Source of the DNA: Pacificitalea sp040119125
GTDB lineage: Bacteria > Pseudomonadota > Alphaproteobacteria > Rhodobacterales > Rhodobacteraceae
Reading direction: 5' to 3'
Assembly (NCBI GenBank): GCA_040119125.1
Contig: JBEDTR010000008.1
Location: 183,132 to 247,131 of the forward strand
Length of the DNA: 64,000 nt
Below the pieces are notes generated by a model. It was not told where the DNA came from. It was given only the letters and a program-made list of their open reading frames with translations, and made no database searches. Of the stretch, positions 17,023 through 24,675 are shown in pieces. The first letter of the stretch is position 1. Each line of letters begins with the position of its first letter. Position numbers and translations under genes: made by a program.

Positions 17023-18300
17023 TTACTTACCGATGCAAAAACTGGAGAAAATTTCTCCGAGAAGATCTTCCACGCCTATGCGGCCAACGAGACTATCGAG
17101 GATTGCGATCGCGCTACGGAGGTTATCCGCAGCCATTTCTGCGCGCAGAGTCGGATCCAGGAGATCCTCCTGTGCGTCTCGTAGCATTTGTGCCGCAGAG
17201 GTCAATGCCAACCGGTGACGCAGGTGGGTCGCCGCGCCAACTTGCTGAAGCCGCCCCTGCAAAATTTCGCCGATACTATCCAGCAGTTCAGTAACGCCTG
17301 CGCCAGTTCTGGCCGATACGGCGAGACCAACCCCCTGTCTGATATCAGCCTTTGCAAGCAATGACAGATCGTCTTTGCGGGGTTCAAGTTCCGAAATCGG
17401 TTCAAGAAAGACGCGTAGGTCCGCTGCACGGGCGCGGTCAAGCGCTCGTGTGACCCCGATGCGCTCCACTGTATCATCTGTTTCCCGGATGCCAGCAGTG
17501 TCTAGAAAAGTCACCGGCAGCCCGTTAATGTCGGTTCGCAGTTCAATAATATCCCGCGTTGTGCCTGCAACCTCCGAAGTGATCGCGACGTCGCGGCGCG
17601 CGATTGCATTCAGAAGCGTGGATTTTCCGGCGTTGGGCGGGCCGATCAGCGCGACCTCAAATCCCGCACGCAAACGTTCGGCTTGGGCGACACCAGCGGC
17701 CTCAACCGTGAATTCGTCAATCAGCCGGTGAACGATCTCAGAGACTTCTGGAAATACATTCTCGGGGATTTCTTCGTCGGCAAAATCAATCGTTGCCTCG
17801 ATGAGGGCAGCGGCGCGGATCAGGCTTGTCCGCCACGCTTCGGTTCTCGTGCTGAGACTGCCGGAATAGACCTGCATCGCTTGGCGACGTTGTGCATCTG
17901 TTTCAGCGTCGATCAGGTCAGCAAGGCCTTCGACCTCCACCAGATCCATACACCCGTTTTCGAGCGCGCGTCGGGTGAATTCGCCGGCTTCTGCCAACCG
18001 ACAGCCGTCTGTCTGGGCAAGCAGTTCGAGCACTGCATTGATGATTGCGATTGAGCCATGCAGATGCAGCTCAGCTACCTCTTCGCCGGTGAAGCTTGCA
18101 CCGGTATCGAAGGTCAGAAGAAGGATATCGTCTAGGACGTTGCCACGCGCATCGCGCAACGGCCGTCGGGCGGCCCGCCGCGGCAAGGGCAACGGACCTG
18201 CATAAAGTGCGGCAACACTATGGGCGGCGGGGCCAGAAAGGCGCACGATTGCGACCCCTGCCCTACCTTGGGCGGTGGCGAGGGCGAAAATCGTGTCCAT
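17023..18300 (-). CDS. mnmE: tRNA modification GTPase MnmE
   Basis: GTPase partner of MnmG in wobble-uridine modification. 425 residues: N-terminal tetrahydrofolate-binding domain (MDTIFALATAQGRAGVAIVR), helical domain, inserted G domain with Walker A GPPNAGKST, switch GTTRDIIE and DTAGIRETDD, and the C-terminal CIGK whose Cys is catalytic. One oddity: the G4 position that usually reads NKxD is AKAD here (in LLAKADIRQ), so the base-specificity Asn appears replaced by Ala. Otherwise intact. Confidence 0.95.
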   Translation of the reverse strand: MDTIFALATAQGRAGVAIVRLSGPAAHSVAALYAGPLPLPRRAARRPLRDARGNVLDDILLLTFDTGASFTGEEVAELHLHGSIAIINAVLELLAQTDGCRLAEAGEFTRRALENGCMDLVEVEGLADLIDAETDAQRRQAMQVYSGSLSTRTEAWRTSLIRAAALIEATIDFADEEIPENVFPEVSEIVHRLIDEFTVEAAGVAQAERLRAGFEVALIGPPNAGKSTLLNAIARRDVAITSEVAGTTRDIIELRTDINGLPVTFLDTAGIRETDDTVERIGVTRALDRARAADLRVFLEPISELEPRKDDLSLLAKADIRQGVGLAVSARTGAGVTELLDSIGEILQGRLQQVGAATHLRHRLALTSAAQMLRDAQEDLLDPTLRAEMAADNLRSAIAILDSLVGRIGVEDLLGEIFSSFCIGK

Positions 18301-18325
18301 CGGTATAACCCGTTGATAACGCTTG

Positions 18326-19600
18326 TTAAGTGTTCATAGAATCGAAGAATTCGGTGTTCGATTTCGTCTGCTTGAGCTTCCCGATCAGGAACTCGATCGC
18401 ATCCGTGGTGCCCATCGGGTTGAGGATGCGGCGCAGAACGAACGTTTTCTGCAGATCGGACTTCTCGACCAACAGTTCCTCTTTTCGCGTGCCGGATTTG
18501 AGGATGTCCATCGCCGGGAAGACGCGTTTGTCGGCGACCTTGCGGTCCAGCACGATTTCGGAGTTACCGGTGCCTTTGAACTCTTCAAAGATCACCTCGT
18601 CCATGCGCGAGCCGGTATCGATCAATGCGGTGGCGATGATGGTGAGCGAGCCGCCCTCTTCGATGTTCCGAGCCGCCCCGAAGAAGCGCTTAGGGCGTTG
18701 CAGCGCGTTCGCGTCGACACCACCGGTCAGAACCTTACCCGACGAGGGCACAACAGTGTTGAACGCACGGCCCAGACGGGTGATCGAATCGAGCAGGATG
18801 ACGACGTCCCGCTTATGCTCGACCAGACGCTTGGCCTTCTCGATAACCATCTCGGAAACGGCAACGTGACGGGTCGCAGGTTCGTCGAAGGTCGAGGAGA
18901 TGACCTCCCCTTTCACGCTGCGCTGCATGTCGGTGACCTCTTCGGGCCGCTCGTCGATCAGCAGCACGATGAGATAGCACTCCGGGTGGTTCTTCTCGAT
19001 CGAATTGGCGATGTTCTGCAGCAAGACGGTCTTACCCGTCCGCGGCGGCGCGACGATCAGCGACCGCTGGCCCTTCCCGATGGGTGAAACCAGATCGATG
19101 ATCCGCGCGGACCGGTCGCGCGTGGTCGTCGGGTCTTCCAGCTCCATCGTCAGCCGTTCATCGGGATAGAGCGGCGTCAGGTTGTCGAAGTTGATCTTGT
19201 GACGGGCCTTCTCAGGCTCCTCAAAGTTGATCTGCGTGACCTTGGTCATGCCAAAATAGCGCTCAATCTCGCGCGGGGCGCAGATTACGCCAGCAACCGT
19301 ATCGCCGGTGCGCAAACCGTGCTGTCGGATCATCTCAGGCGACAGATAAATGTCGTCGGGACCGGGCAGATAGTTCGCTTCGGGCGAACGGAGGAAGCCA
19401 AAACCGTCCTGCATCACCTCCAACACGCCATCACCGGAGATTTCCCAGCCTTCTTCCGCCCTCTCCTTGAGGATCTGGAACATCATGTCGCCCTTACGCA
19501 TGGTCGACGCGTTGTCGATCTCAAGCTCCTCGGCCATGGACAGAAGGTCGGCCGGGCTCTTGGCTTTGAGGTCAGAGAGCGAGAGTTGTTCTTGGGTCAT
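18326..19600 (-). CDS. rho: Transcription termination factor Rho
   Basis: Hexameric RNA-dependent ATPase/helicase that terminates transcription. From the MTQEQLSLSDLK start at 19600 it has 424 residues; an upstream in-frame start at 19639 adds 13 residues and is less likely. The cold-shock-like RNA-binding domain (GVLEVMQDGFGFLRS, near 57-71), Walker A APPRTGKT, Walker B VVILLDSITRLGRA, and the Q/R-loop EEGGSLTIIATAL are all present. It lies between mnmE and hemJ near the origin, as in other Rhodobacterales-like gene orders. The 209-bp leader before it may hold its own control region. Confidence 0.97.
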   Translation of the reverse strand: MTQEQLSLSDLKAKSPADLLSMAEELEIDNASTMRKGDMMFQILKERAEEGWEISGDGVLEVMQDGFGFLRSPEANYLPGPDDIYLSPEMIRQHGLRTGDTVAGVICAPREIERYFGMTKVTQINFEEPEKARHKINFDNLTPLYPDERLTMELEDPTTTRDRSARIIDLVSPIGKGQRSLIVAPPRTGKTVLLQNIANSIEKNHPECYLIVLLIDERPEEVTDMQRSVKGEVISSTFDEPATRHVAVSEMVIEKAKRLVEHKRDVVILLDSITRLGRAFNTVVPSSGKVLTGGVDANALQRPKRFFGAARNIEEGGSLTIIATALIDTGSRMDEVIFEEFKGTGNSEIVLDRKVADKRVFPAMDILKSGTRKEELLVEKSDLQKTFVLRRILNPMGTTDAIEFLIGKLKQTKSNTEFFDSMNT

Positions 19601-19809
19601 GAAAAAAGGATCCGGGAAAGGCTGCCGCGTTCGCACCACGAAGCGCGGCGGGACTGGTCATCTGGCAATGGGAGCATGTGACGGGACCGCCACGGTTAGC
19701 GGACATAAGCGTCACGCGCCCCGGAGTCAATCACCCTCAAAATCATTGAATCGAGCGTTTCCCGACGGGCTCACACAGCCACGGAGAGCGTCGTGGAGTG
19801 CGATCTGGG

Positions 19810-20262
19810 TCAAAATGGCCGTGCGACGACGGAAATCACGATGATCACCAGCAGCAGCGTTGGGAGCTCGTTCATTATGCGATACGTGCGCCCCGCTCGG
19901 GTGTTCGTGCCAGCGACGAAGTCCTTGCGTCGTTTTCCAAGCCACATGTGAAACCACGTCATGGCGAGCACGGCGGCCGCTTTGGTCCACGGCCAGACGG
20001 CGCTCCAATCCACGACGCCCGGTGTGGCGATGAGGCAAAGACCAAAGATCCACGTCGCGATCATTGCGGGATTCATGATCGCTTTGAGAAGCTTTCTCTC
20101 CATCTCCTGCAGCATGCCGTCCTTGTCCGAGCCGGCCTGCGCTTGCTCCGCGTGATAGACAAAAAGCCGGGGCAGATAGAACAAACCAGCCATCCACGCG
20201 ATGACCGAAATGATGTGGAGCGACTTCGTCCAGGGATAGAGATCGGCAATGAGATTGGTCAT
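19810..20262 (-). CDS. hemJ: Protoporphyrinogen IX oxidase HemJ
   Basis: Membrane protein (UPF0093 family) oxidising protoporphyrinogen IX to protoporphyrin IX in heme synthesis. 150 residues with four predicted membrane helices (about 12-33, 65-82, 88-108, 130-148). The conserved His in SLHIISVIAWMAGLFYLPR and the YHAE segment are characteristic. It flanks the proposed replication origin; in other alphaproteobacteria hemE, another heme gene, often sits here, but hemE is not visible in this window. The 209 bp between hemJ and rho show no further gene. Confidence 0.93.
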   Translation of the reverse strand: MTNLIADLYPWTKSLHIISVIAWMAGLFYLPRLFVYHAEQAQAGSDKDGMLQEMERKLLKAIMNPAMIATWIFGLCLIATPGVVDWSAVWPWTKAAAVLAMTWFHMWLGKRRKDFVAGTNTRAGRTYRIMNELPTLLLVIIVISVVARPF

Positions 20263-20360
20263 GGGCGCCTTCGGTTGATGAACACCACTTAAAGAATCTT
20301 TTTTTTAGAAAGGATAGGGGTTGATGTAGGCCCTGTGGAAAACGTGGATTAGGCATTTGT

Positions 20361-20380
20361 CCGCAGATTCCCGCAGATTC
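20361..20380. repeat. Tandem 10-bp repeat with GANTC sites in oriC
   Basis: Two exact consecutive copies of CCGCAGATTC. Each ends in GATTC, a GANTC site, the recognition sequence of the cell-cycle methyltransferase CcrM. Further GANTC sites are at 20294-20298 and 20500-20504. Confidence 0.75.
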
Positions 20381-20420
20381 AGCCTCACGGTGGAAAACTC
20401 ATGTGGAGTTTGCGCGGCCC

Positions 20421-20466
20421 TGTGAAATTCATACTATATAATTCAATAACTTGAGGAGTTTTTACA
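20421..20466. other. AT-rich block, candidate DNA-unwinding element
   Basis: This 46-bp stretch, with ATACTATATAATTCAATAA in its core, is sharply A+T-rich within a GC-rich chromosome and lies immediately beside a perfect DnaA box. That placement fits the unwinding element of oriC. A second, shorter A/T run is at 20288-20308. Confidence 0.6.
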
Positions 20467-20468
20467 CC

Positions 20469-20477
20469 TGTGGATAA
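20469..20477 (-). promoter_or_regulatory. DnaA box (perfect)
   Basis: TGTGGATAA on the plus strand, i.e. TTATCCACA on the minus strand; next to the AT-rich block and oriented opposite to the other boxes. Confidence 0.85.
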
Positions 20478-20517
20478 CCATGTGAGGAAGCCAAGGTAAG
20501 ACTCGTGGCTTGACAGG

Positions 20518-20526
20518 TTATCCACA
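20518..20526 (+). promoter_or_regulatory. DnaA box (perfect)
   Basis: TTATCCACA, a perfect consensus match, 41 bp from the oppositely oriented box at 20469. Confidence 0.85.
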
Positions 20527-20588
20527 GCTTCGCCGATTTTTTCCTCCACGCGGGATAGAATGGGGCGGTCAGGTGCAGAACTGCCGGG

Positions 20589-20597
20589 TTATCCACG
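20589..20597 (+). promoter_or_regulatory. DnaA box (one mismatch)
   Basis: TTATCCACG, differing from consensus only at the last base; same orientation as its neighbours, spaced 71-75 bp from each. Confidence 0.7.
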
Positions 20598-20663
20598 GCT
20601 GGCCATCTGGGGGGAGTTGGTCCACAGATCATTCCGCGTTCCATACCTGACCTGTCCCTGAGG

Positions 20664-20672
20664 TTATCCACA
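20664..20672 (+). promoter_or_regulatory. DnaA box (perfect) overlapping the maf start codon
   Basis: TTATCCACA whose last base is the A of the maf ATG. DnaA bound here would cover the maf ribosome-binding region DNA, so the box may also affect maf transcription. Confidence 0.8.
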
Positions 20673-21271
20673 TGCCGTCCCCCCTGATCCTTGCCTCCGG
20701 CTCTGCCGCCCGCGCCGCCTTACTCACGCAGGCCTGTGTTCCATTCGAGGTGGTCCGCCCGCGTGTTGATGAGGACAGCCTGCGCGCCAGTATGGAGGCC
20801 GAAGAGATGCCCCCGCGTGACATGGCCGATGCGCTGGCCGAGATGAAAGCTGCGCGCGTCGCCGCAAAACACCCAGACCGGCTGGTTCTAGGGGGCGATC
20901 AAATCCTTGAATTCGAGCGCCGCGCTTTGGGCAAACCCCGGTCCGAGGCCGAGGCGCTGGAGCAGCTGACCGCTATGCAGGGCAAGACCCACAGGTTGCT
21001 GTCGGCGGCCGTGGTCTACGAAGGAGGGAAGCCGATCTGGCGCCATGTCGGGCAGGTGCGCCTGACCATGCGCCCGATCTCGCAGGATTACCTGCGCGAT
21101 TACGTCGCCCGGAACTGGGACAGTATCCAGCACTCAGTCGGCGGCTATAAGCTGGAAGAAGAAGGCGTGCGGTTGTTTTCCCGCGTCGATGGGGATTATT
21201 TCAACGTGCTGGGTCTGCCGCTGCTGGAGTTGCTGTCCTGGCTCGCGCTGAGGGGAGAGATCGAGACATGA
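20672..21271 (+). CDS. maf: Maf-family nucleoside triphosphate pyrophosphatase
   Basis: Maf-like pyrophosphatase that hydrolyses non-canonical or modified nucleoside triphosphates. 199 residues, starting PSPLILASGSAARAALL (the nucleotide-binding SGSxxR loop), then VLGGDQILEFE with the conserved Asp, and the C-terminal SVGGYKLEEEGVRLF. First gene right of the proposed oriC; its ATG overlaps a DnaA box. Its stop region overlaps the aroE ATG by four bases (ATGA). Confidence 0.94.
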   Translation: MPSPLILASGSAARAALLTQACVPFEVVRPRVDEDSLRASMEAEEMPPRDMADALAEMKAARVAAKHPDRLVLGGDQILEFERRALGKPRSEAEALEQLTAMQGKTHRLLSAAVVYEGGKPIWRHVGQVRLTMRPISQDYLRDYVARNWDSIQHSVGGYKLEEEGVRLFSRVDGDYFNVLGLPLLELLSWLALRGEIET

Positions 21272-22101
21272 GCAAACGGATTCCATTGGCCGGCGTCATC
21301 GGGCAGCCGATCGAACATTCGCTGTCACCGCGTCTGCACGGGCATTGGCTGAAGCGATATGGAATTCGGGGCCATTACATCCCCATGAACATCAAGCACG
21401 ATGATCTGGAACGTGTGCTGCGAACCCTACCCGCGATGGGATTTATTGGACTGAACGTCACGATCCCGCATAAGGAGGCCGTGCTGGCGCTGGCGGATCT
21501 GTCGTCGGATCGGGCGGCCCTGATCGGTGCGGCGAACACGCTGATCTTCCGTGAGGATGGCAAGATCCATGCGGATAACACCGACGGATACGGCTTTGTC
21601 GCCAATCTTCGCCAATACGCCCCCGATTGGCAGCCAAGCGATGGTGGCGCGGCGGTGATCGGGGCAGGCGGTGCCTCCCGTGCGGTGATCGCGGCGCTGA
21701 TCGACTTAGGTGTGACCGATATCCGGCTGTCGAACCGCTCCCGCCCCCGGGCCGAAGGTCTGCGGGCCGAGTTCGGGCCCAAGATCACCGTCTTCGATTG
21801 GAACATGACCGGCGATATGTTTCCCGGGGCGGCGACCGTGGTGAACACCACCGCGTTGGGAATGGATGGCAATCAACCGCTCCGATTGCCTTATGACAAG
21901 CTGGAACCTGACGCCGTGGTGACCGACATCGTCTATACACCGCTCCGCACGCATTTCCTTGAACAAGCCGCGCTGCGCGGCTGTCGCACCGTTGATGGTC
22001 TGGGCATGTTGCTGCATCAAGGCACGCCGGGTTTCGAGCGCTGGTTCGGCCAGCGTCCCGAGGTGGATGAGGATCTGCGGCTGGCGGTTCTGGGCGGCTG
22101 A
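21268..22101 (+). CDS. aroE: Shikimate dehydrogenase
   Basis: NADPH-dependent reduction of 3-dehydroshikimate to shikimate in aromatic amino acid synthesis. 277 residues: shikimate-binding HSLSPRLHGHWL, catalytic Lys in NVTIPHKEAVL, NTDGYGF, then the nucleotide fold IGAGGASRAVIAAL and the SNRSRPRAE region that contacts the NADP 2'-phosphate. Overlaps maf by four bases at its start and coaE by one base at its end: a tightly coupled maf-aroE-coaE-dnaQ operon. Confidence 0.96.
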   Translation: MSKRIPLAGVIGQPIEHSLSPRLHGHWLKRYGIRGHYIPMNIKHDDLERVLRTLPAMGFIGLNVTIPHKEAVLALADLSSDRAALIGAANTLIFREDGKIHADNTDGYGFVANLRQYAPDWQPSDGGAAVIGAGGASRAVIAALIDLGVTDIRLSNRSRPRAEGLRAEFGPKITVFDWNMTGDMFPGAATVVNTTALGMDGNQPLRLPYDKLEPDAVVTDIVYTPLRTHFLEQAALRGCRTVDGLGMLLHQGTPGFERWFGQRPEVDEDLRLAVLGG

Positions 22102-22691
22102 TGGCGGTGCTGATCGGGCTTACCGGCTCCATCGGAATGGGCAAATCGACCACGGCGGCCATGTTGGCTGCGCGGGGCGTGCCGGTTTGGGATGCGGATG
22201 CGGCGGTGCACCGGCTCTACGCGCCCGGCGGCGCGGCGGTGGCTGGCATCGGCGCGCTGTTTCCCGACGCGATCGTGAGTGGTGGGGTCAGCCGTGACCG
22301 GCTCAAATCCCGGATCGCCGCCGATCCTGCCGCCTTGGGTCAAATCGAACAGGTCGTGCACCCTCTCGTCGCCGCAGACCGCGCGCAGTTCATTGAGGCG
22401 ACCCCTGCCCCGGTTCTGCTGCTCGATATCCCGCTGTTGTTTGAGACGGGCAGCGATGCGCAGATGGATCTGGTGGTTGTCGTGTCCACCAGCGCGGCGA
22501 ACCAAGAGGCCCGTGTCATGGCGCGGCCCGGCATGACGGCGCAGCGGTTCCGCGCGATACTGGACGCGCAACTGCCCGACGCCGAAAAACGCGCGCGCGC
22601 GGATGTGGTGATCGATACGACGACGCCGCAGACCGCTGCGGCAGGCGTGGACAAGGTGCTGCGAATGGTCGAAAAGGACCGCCATGCGTGA
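22101..22691 (+). CDS. coaE: Dephospho-CoA kinase
   Basis: Last step of coenzyme A synthesis, phosphorylating the 3'-OH of dephospho-CoA. 196 residues, with P-loop GSIGMGKST near 10-18, the DAD of VWDADAAVHRLY, and LLLDIPLLFETG. ATG overlaps the aroE stop by one base; its end overlaps dnaQ by 8 bases. Confidence 0.95.
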   Translation: MAVLIGLTGSIGMGKSTTAAMLAARGVPVWDADAAVHRLYAPGGAAVAGIGALFPDAIVSGGVSRDRLKSRIAADPAALGQIEQVVHPLVAADRAQFIEATPAPVLLLDIPLLFETGSDAQMDLVVVVSTSAANQEARVMARPGMTAQRFRAILDAQLPDAEKRARADVVIDTTTPQTAAAGVDKVLRMVEKDRHA

Positions 22692-23391
22692 GATTGTAAT
22701 GGATACCGAGACCACAGGTCTCGACCCCTATGATGGGCACCGGCTGGTTGAAATCGGCGGTGTCGAACTGTGGAACCATGTGCCCACAGGCCGGGTCTAT
22801 CACCAATATATCAACCCGCAGCGCGACATGCCGAAAGAAGCCTTCGATGTGCATGGCATCAGCGTCGAATTCCTTGCGGATAAGCCTTTGTTCAAGGCAG
22901 TCGCGCAGGAATTTCTGGATTTCGTGGGCGATGCGGTGCTGGTCATTCACAATGCCAGCTTCGACATGAAGTTTTTGAACGCCGAACTGGAATGGGCGGG
23001 TAAGCCGCGTCTGCCGATGAAACAGGCGCTCGACACGCTGGCCATTGCGCGCAAACGCTTCCCCGGCTCGCCTGCCTCGCTGGATGCGCTGTGCCGTCGC
23101 TTCAATATCGACAATTCGGCGCGCGAAAAGCACGGCGCCCTGCTCGACAGTGAGATCCTCGCCGAGGTCTATCTGGAACTGACCGGCGGTCGGCAGCCGG
23201 ATTTCGCGCTGGCCAGCGGCGGCAACCGTCGTGGCGCGGCGGAGATGGTCGAGGACTGGCGCCCGAAACCCCGGCCCGAGCCGCTAGCGCTCCGGATCAC
23301 CGAGGCGGAGAAACTGGCCCATGCGACAATTGTCGAGGCGATGGGCGCCAACGCGCTTTGGCTGAAATTCGATATGACCAAGCGCGACTAG
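22684..23391 (+). CDS. dnaQ: DNA polymerase III epsilon subunit (proofreading exonuclease)
   Basis: 3'-5' proofreading exonuclease of the replicative polymerase. 235 residues with the DEDDh motifs: DTETTGLDP (ExoI, near 7-15), HNASFDMKFL (ExoII), and HGALLDSEILAEVY (ExoIII with the catalytic His). The C-terminal tail after about 190 is proline-rich and less ordered, fitting a segment that binds the polymerase alpha subunit. Coupled to coaE by overlap; last of the maf operon. Confidence 0.95.
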   Translation: MREIVMDTETTGLDPYDGHRLVEIGGVELWNHVPTGRVYHQYINPQRDMPKEAFDVHGISVEFLADKPLFKAVAQEFLDFVGDAVLVIHNASFDMKFLNAELEWAGKPRLPMKQALDTLAIARKRFPGSPASLDALCRRFNIDNSAREKHGALLDSEILAEVYLELTGGRQPDFALASGGNRRGAAEMVEDWRPKPRPEPLALRITEAEKLAHATIVEAMGANALWLKFDMTKRD

Positions 23392-23444
23392 ACCCCACCC
23401 CGGTCCAAGCGTAGCCTCGCTTCCGTATCATCATGGAGGACCGA

Positions 23445-24053
23445 ATGGATCACGCCATCATCTACGATTGCGAGTTTCTGACCGCCGAGGGCGCGCCGCA
23501 ACGCTTCTGGTGCGGCCCGCACGACCCCGATCCCGTCATCGCGCAGATCGGCTTGGTGAAGTTGGGGCTCAGCAATGATTTCCCTATCCTCGACACCCTG
23601 CGTTGTCATGTCATCCCGCAAGGACGCGACGGCGCGCGTGTGGCGCTCGACCCGCTGTTCATCCGCCTCACCGGCATTGAGGAGGATACGATCACCGACG
23701 ATGGCCTGCCGCTTGCCGAAGCGCTGACCAAGGCGGATAATTTTGCGCAAGGCGCGCGGCTGTGGTCGTGGGGCAAGGACGAATTCAACATGGTGGCGAT
23801 CAGCTGCTATGTCGAAGGTATCGCGCCGCCGATCCCGGTGACGCGGTTCGGCAATGCCGCCGGGCTGCTGCTAAAGGCAGGCATGCCCTATGAAGATATC
23901 AAGAAAACCCCCAGCAACCGCCTGTCGGCTTATTACGAGCTGGATCACCCGGAACTGCGGGGGCACGACGCGCTCGACGACGCCCTGTCCGTTGCCCATG
24001 TGATGCGGCATTTACTGGCCAAAGGCGCGCTGACCGGGGCCAGTTTCGACTGA
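23445..24053 (+). CDS. Second DEDDh-type 3'-5' exonuclease-like protein
   Basis: Exonuclease-fold protein distinct from dnaQ. From ATG 23445 it has 202 residues; GGAGG just upstream decides for this start over ATG 23433. IIYDCEFLTAEG contains the D-x-E of motif I, LWSWGKDEFNM resembles motif II with its Asp, and GHDALDDALSVAHVM supplies the His and Asp of motif III. Substrate unknown; DNA or RNA 3' ends are possible. It sits 53 bp after dnaQ and may be co-transcribed, and it is followed by a terminator. Confidence 0.8.
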   Translation: MDHAIIYDCEFLTAEGAPQRFWCGPHDPDPVIAQIGLVKLGLSNDFPILDTLRCHVIPQGRDGARVALDPLFIRLTGIEEDTITDDGLPLAEALTKADNFAQGARLWSWGKDEFNMVAISCYVEGIAPPIPVTRFGNAAGLLLKAGMPYEDIKKTPSNRLSAYYELDHPELRGHDALDDALSVAHVMRHLLAKGALTGASFD

Positions 24054-24070
24054 ACCCACACATTAGGCAC

Positions 24071-24100
24071 AAAAAAACGGGCCATTTCGGCCCGCTTTTT
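24071..24100. terminator. Bidirectional terminator between the exonuclease gene and secB
   Basis: Stem CGGGCC / GGCCCG with a 5-base loop (ATTTC), flanked by seven A on the left and TTTTT on the right; suits the convergent genes on both sides. Confidence 0.85.
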
Positions 24101-24120
24101 CTGTCGGTATTGCGGATTGC

Positions 24121-24621
24121 TTAGTTGACCGCGGCCTGCTGCGCTTCGGCGCGGCGGGCGATTTCCTGACGGTAGATCGCGAGGAAGTCGACGTTTTCAA
24201 GGTTCAGCGGCGGGAAGCCACCGTCGCGGGTCACGTCCGACACGATGCGGCGCACATAGGGGAACAGCATGCGCGGGCATTCGATCAACAGATAGGGGTG
24301 CAGCTGCTCTTCCGGCACGCCGGAGATCGCAAAGATGCCGCCATATTCCAGTTCCAGCAGGAACAGAGGGGCATTGTCGGTCTTGGACCGGCTTTCGATC
24401 TTGAACTTGGTGATGATCTCGAACTGGCCTTCGGCCTGCCGCTTCTTGGCGTCGAGGTTCACCTGAACCTGAATATCGGGCTGCACTTCGCCCTGAACGC
24501 CCTTCTGCACGACGATGTTCTCGAAGGACATGTCGCGGATGAACTGCCCGAGGATCTGCATCTTGGGCTGCTGCGGCGTGGCCTCATCGGTCGCGGCGCC
24601 GTTGGTTTCGGTCTCAGCCAT
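24121..24621 (-). CDS. secB: Protein-export chaperone SecB
   Basis: Tetrameric cytoplasmic chaperone that delivers unfolded preproteins to SecA. 166 residues with QFIRDMSFEN, the long beta-sheet core, and the LLIECPRMLFPYVRRIVSDVTRDGGFPP hallmark region (residues about 112-140). The family's aminoterminal acidic stretch (ETNGAATDEATPQQ) is disordered. Separate from fxsA by 54 bp. Confidence 0.96.
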   Translation of the reverse strand: MAETETNGAATDEATPQQPKMQILGQFIRDMSFENIVVQKGVQGEVQPDIQVQVNLDAKKRQAEGQFEIITKFKIESRSKTDNAPLFLLELEYGGIFAISGVPEEQLHPYLLIECPRMLFPYVRRIVSDVTRDGGFPPLNLENVDFLAIYRQEIARRAEAQQAAVN

Positions 24622-24675
24622 TGGGAACTCCCTGAAAATTGCTTGGACTTGGCTTAGCAGAGCGGCGAAGCGGCC

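Larger units (their letters stand above)
20263..20671. other. oriC: Chromosomal replication origin (oriC), predicted
   Basis: A 409-bp non-coding stretch between the divergent hemJ and maf genes. It carries three perfect TTATCCACA DnaA boxes, one single-mismatch box (20589-20597), a further near box TGTGGAAAA (20334-20342), an AT-rich block (20421-20466), a T-run (20299-20306), a tandem 10-bp repeat and four GANTC sites. Gene orientation flips here: genes to the left lie on the minus strand as far as parB and genes to the right on the plus strand as far as the second exonuclease. parAB and two parS sites lie within 8 kb. Together these strongly indicate oriC, though no experiment is available. 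The DnaA gene itself is not in the window. Confidence 0.88.
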
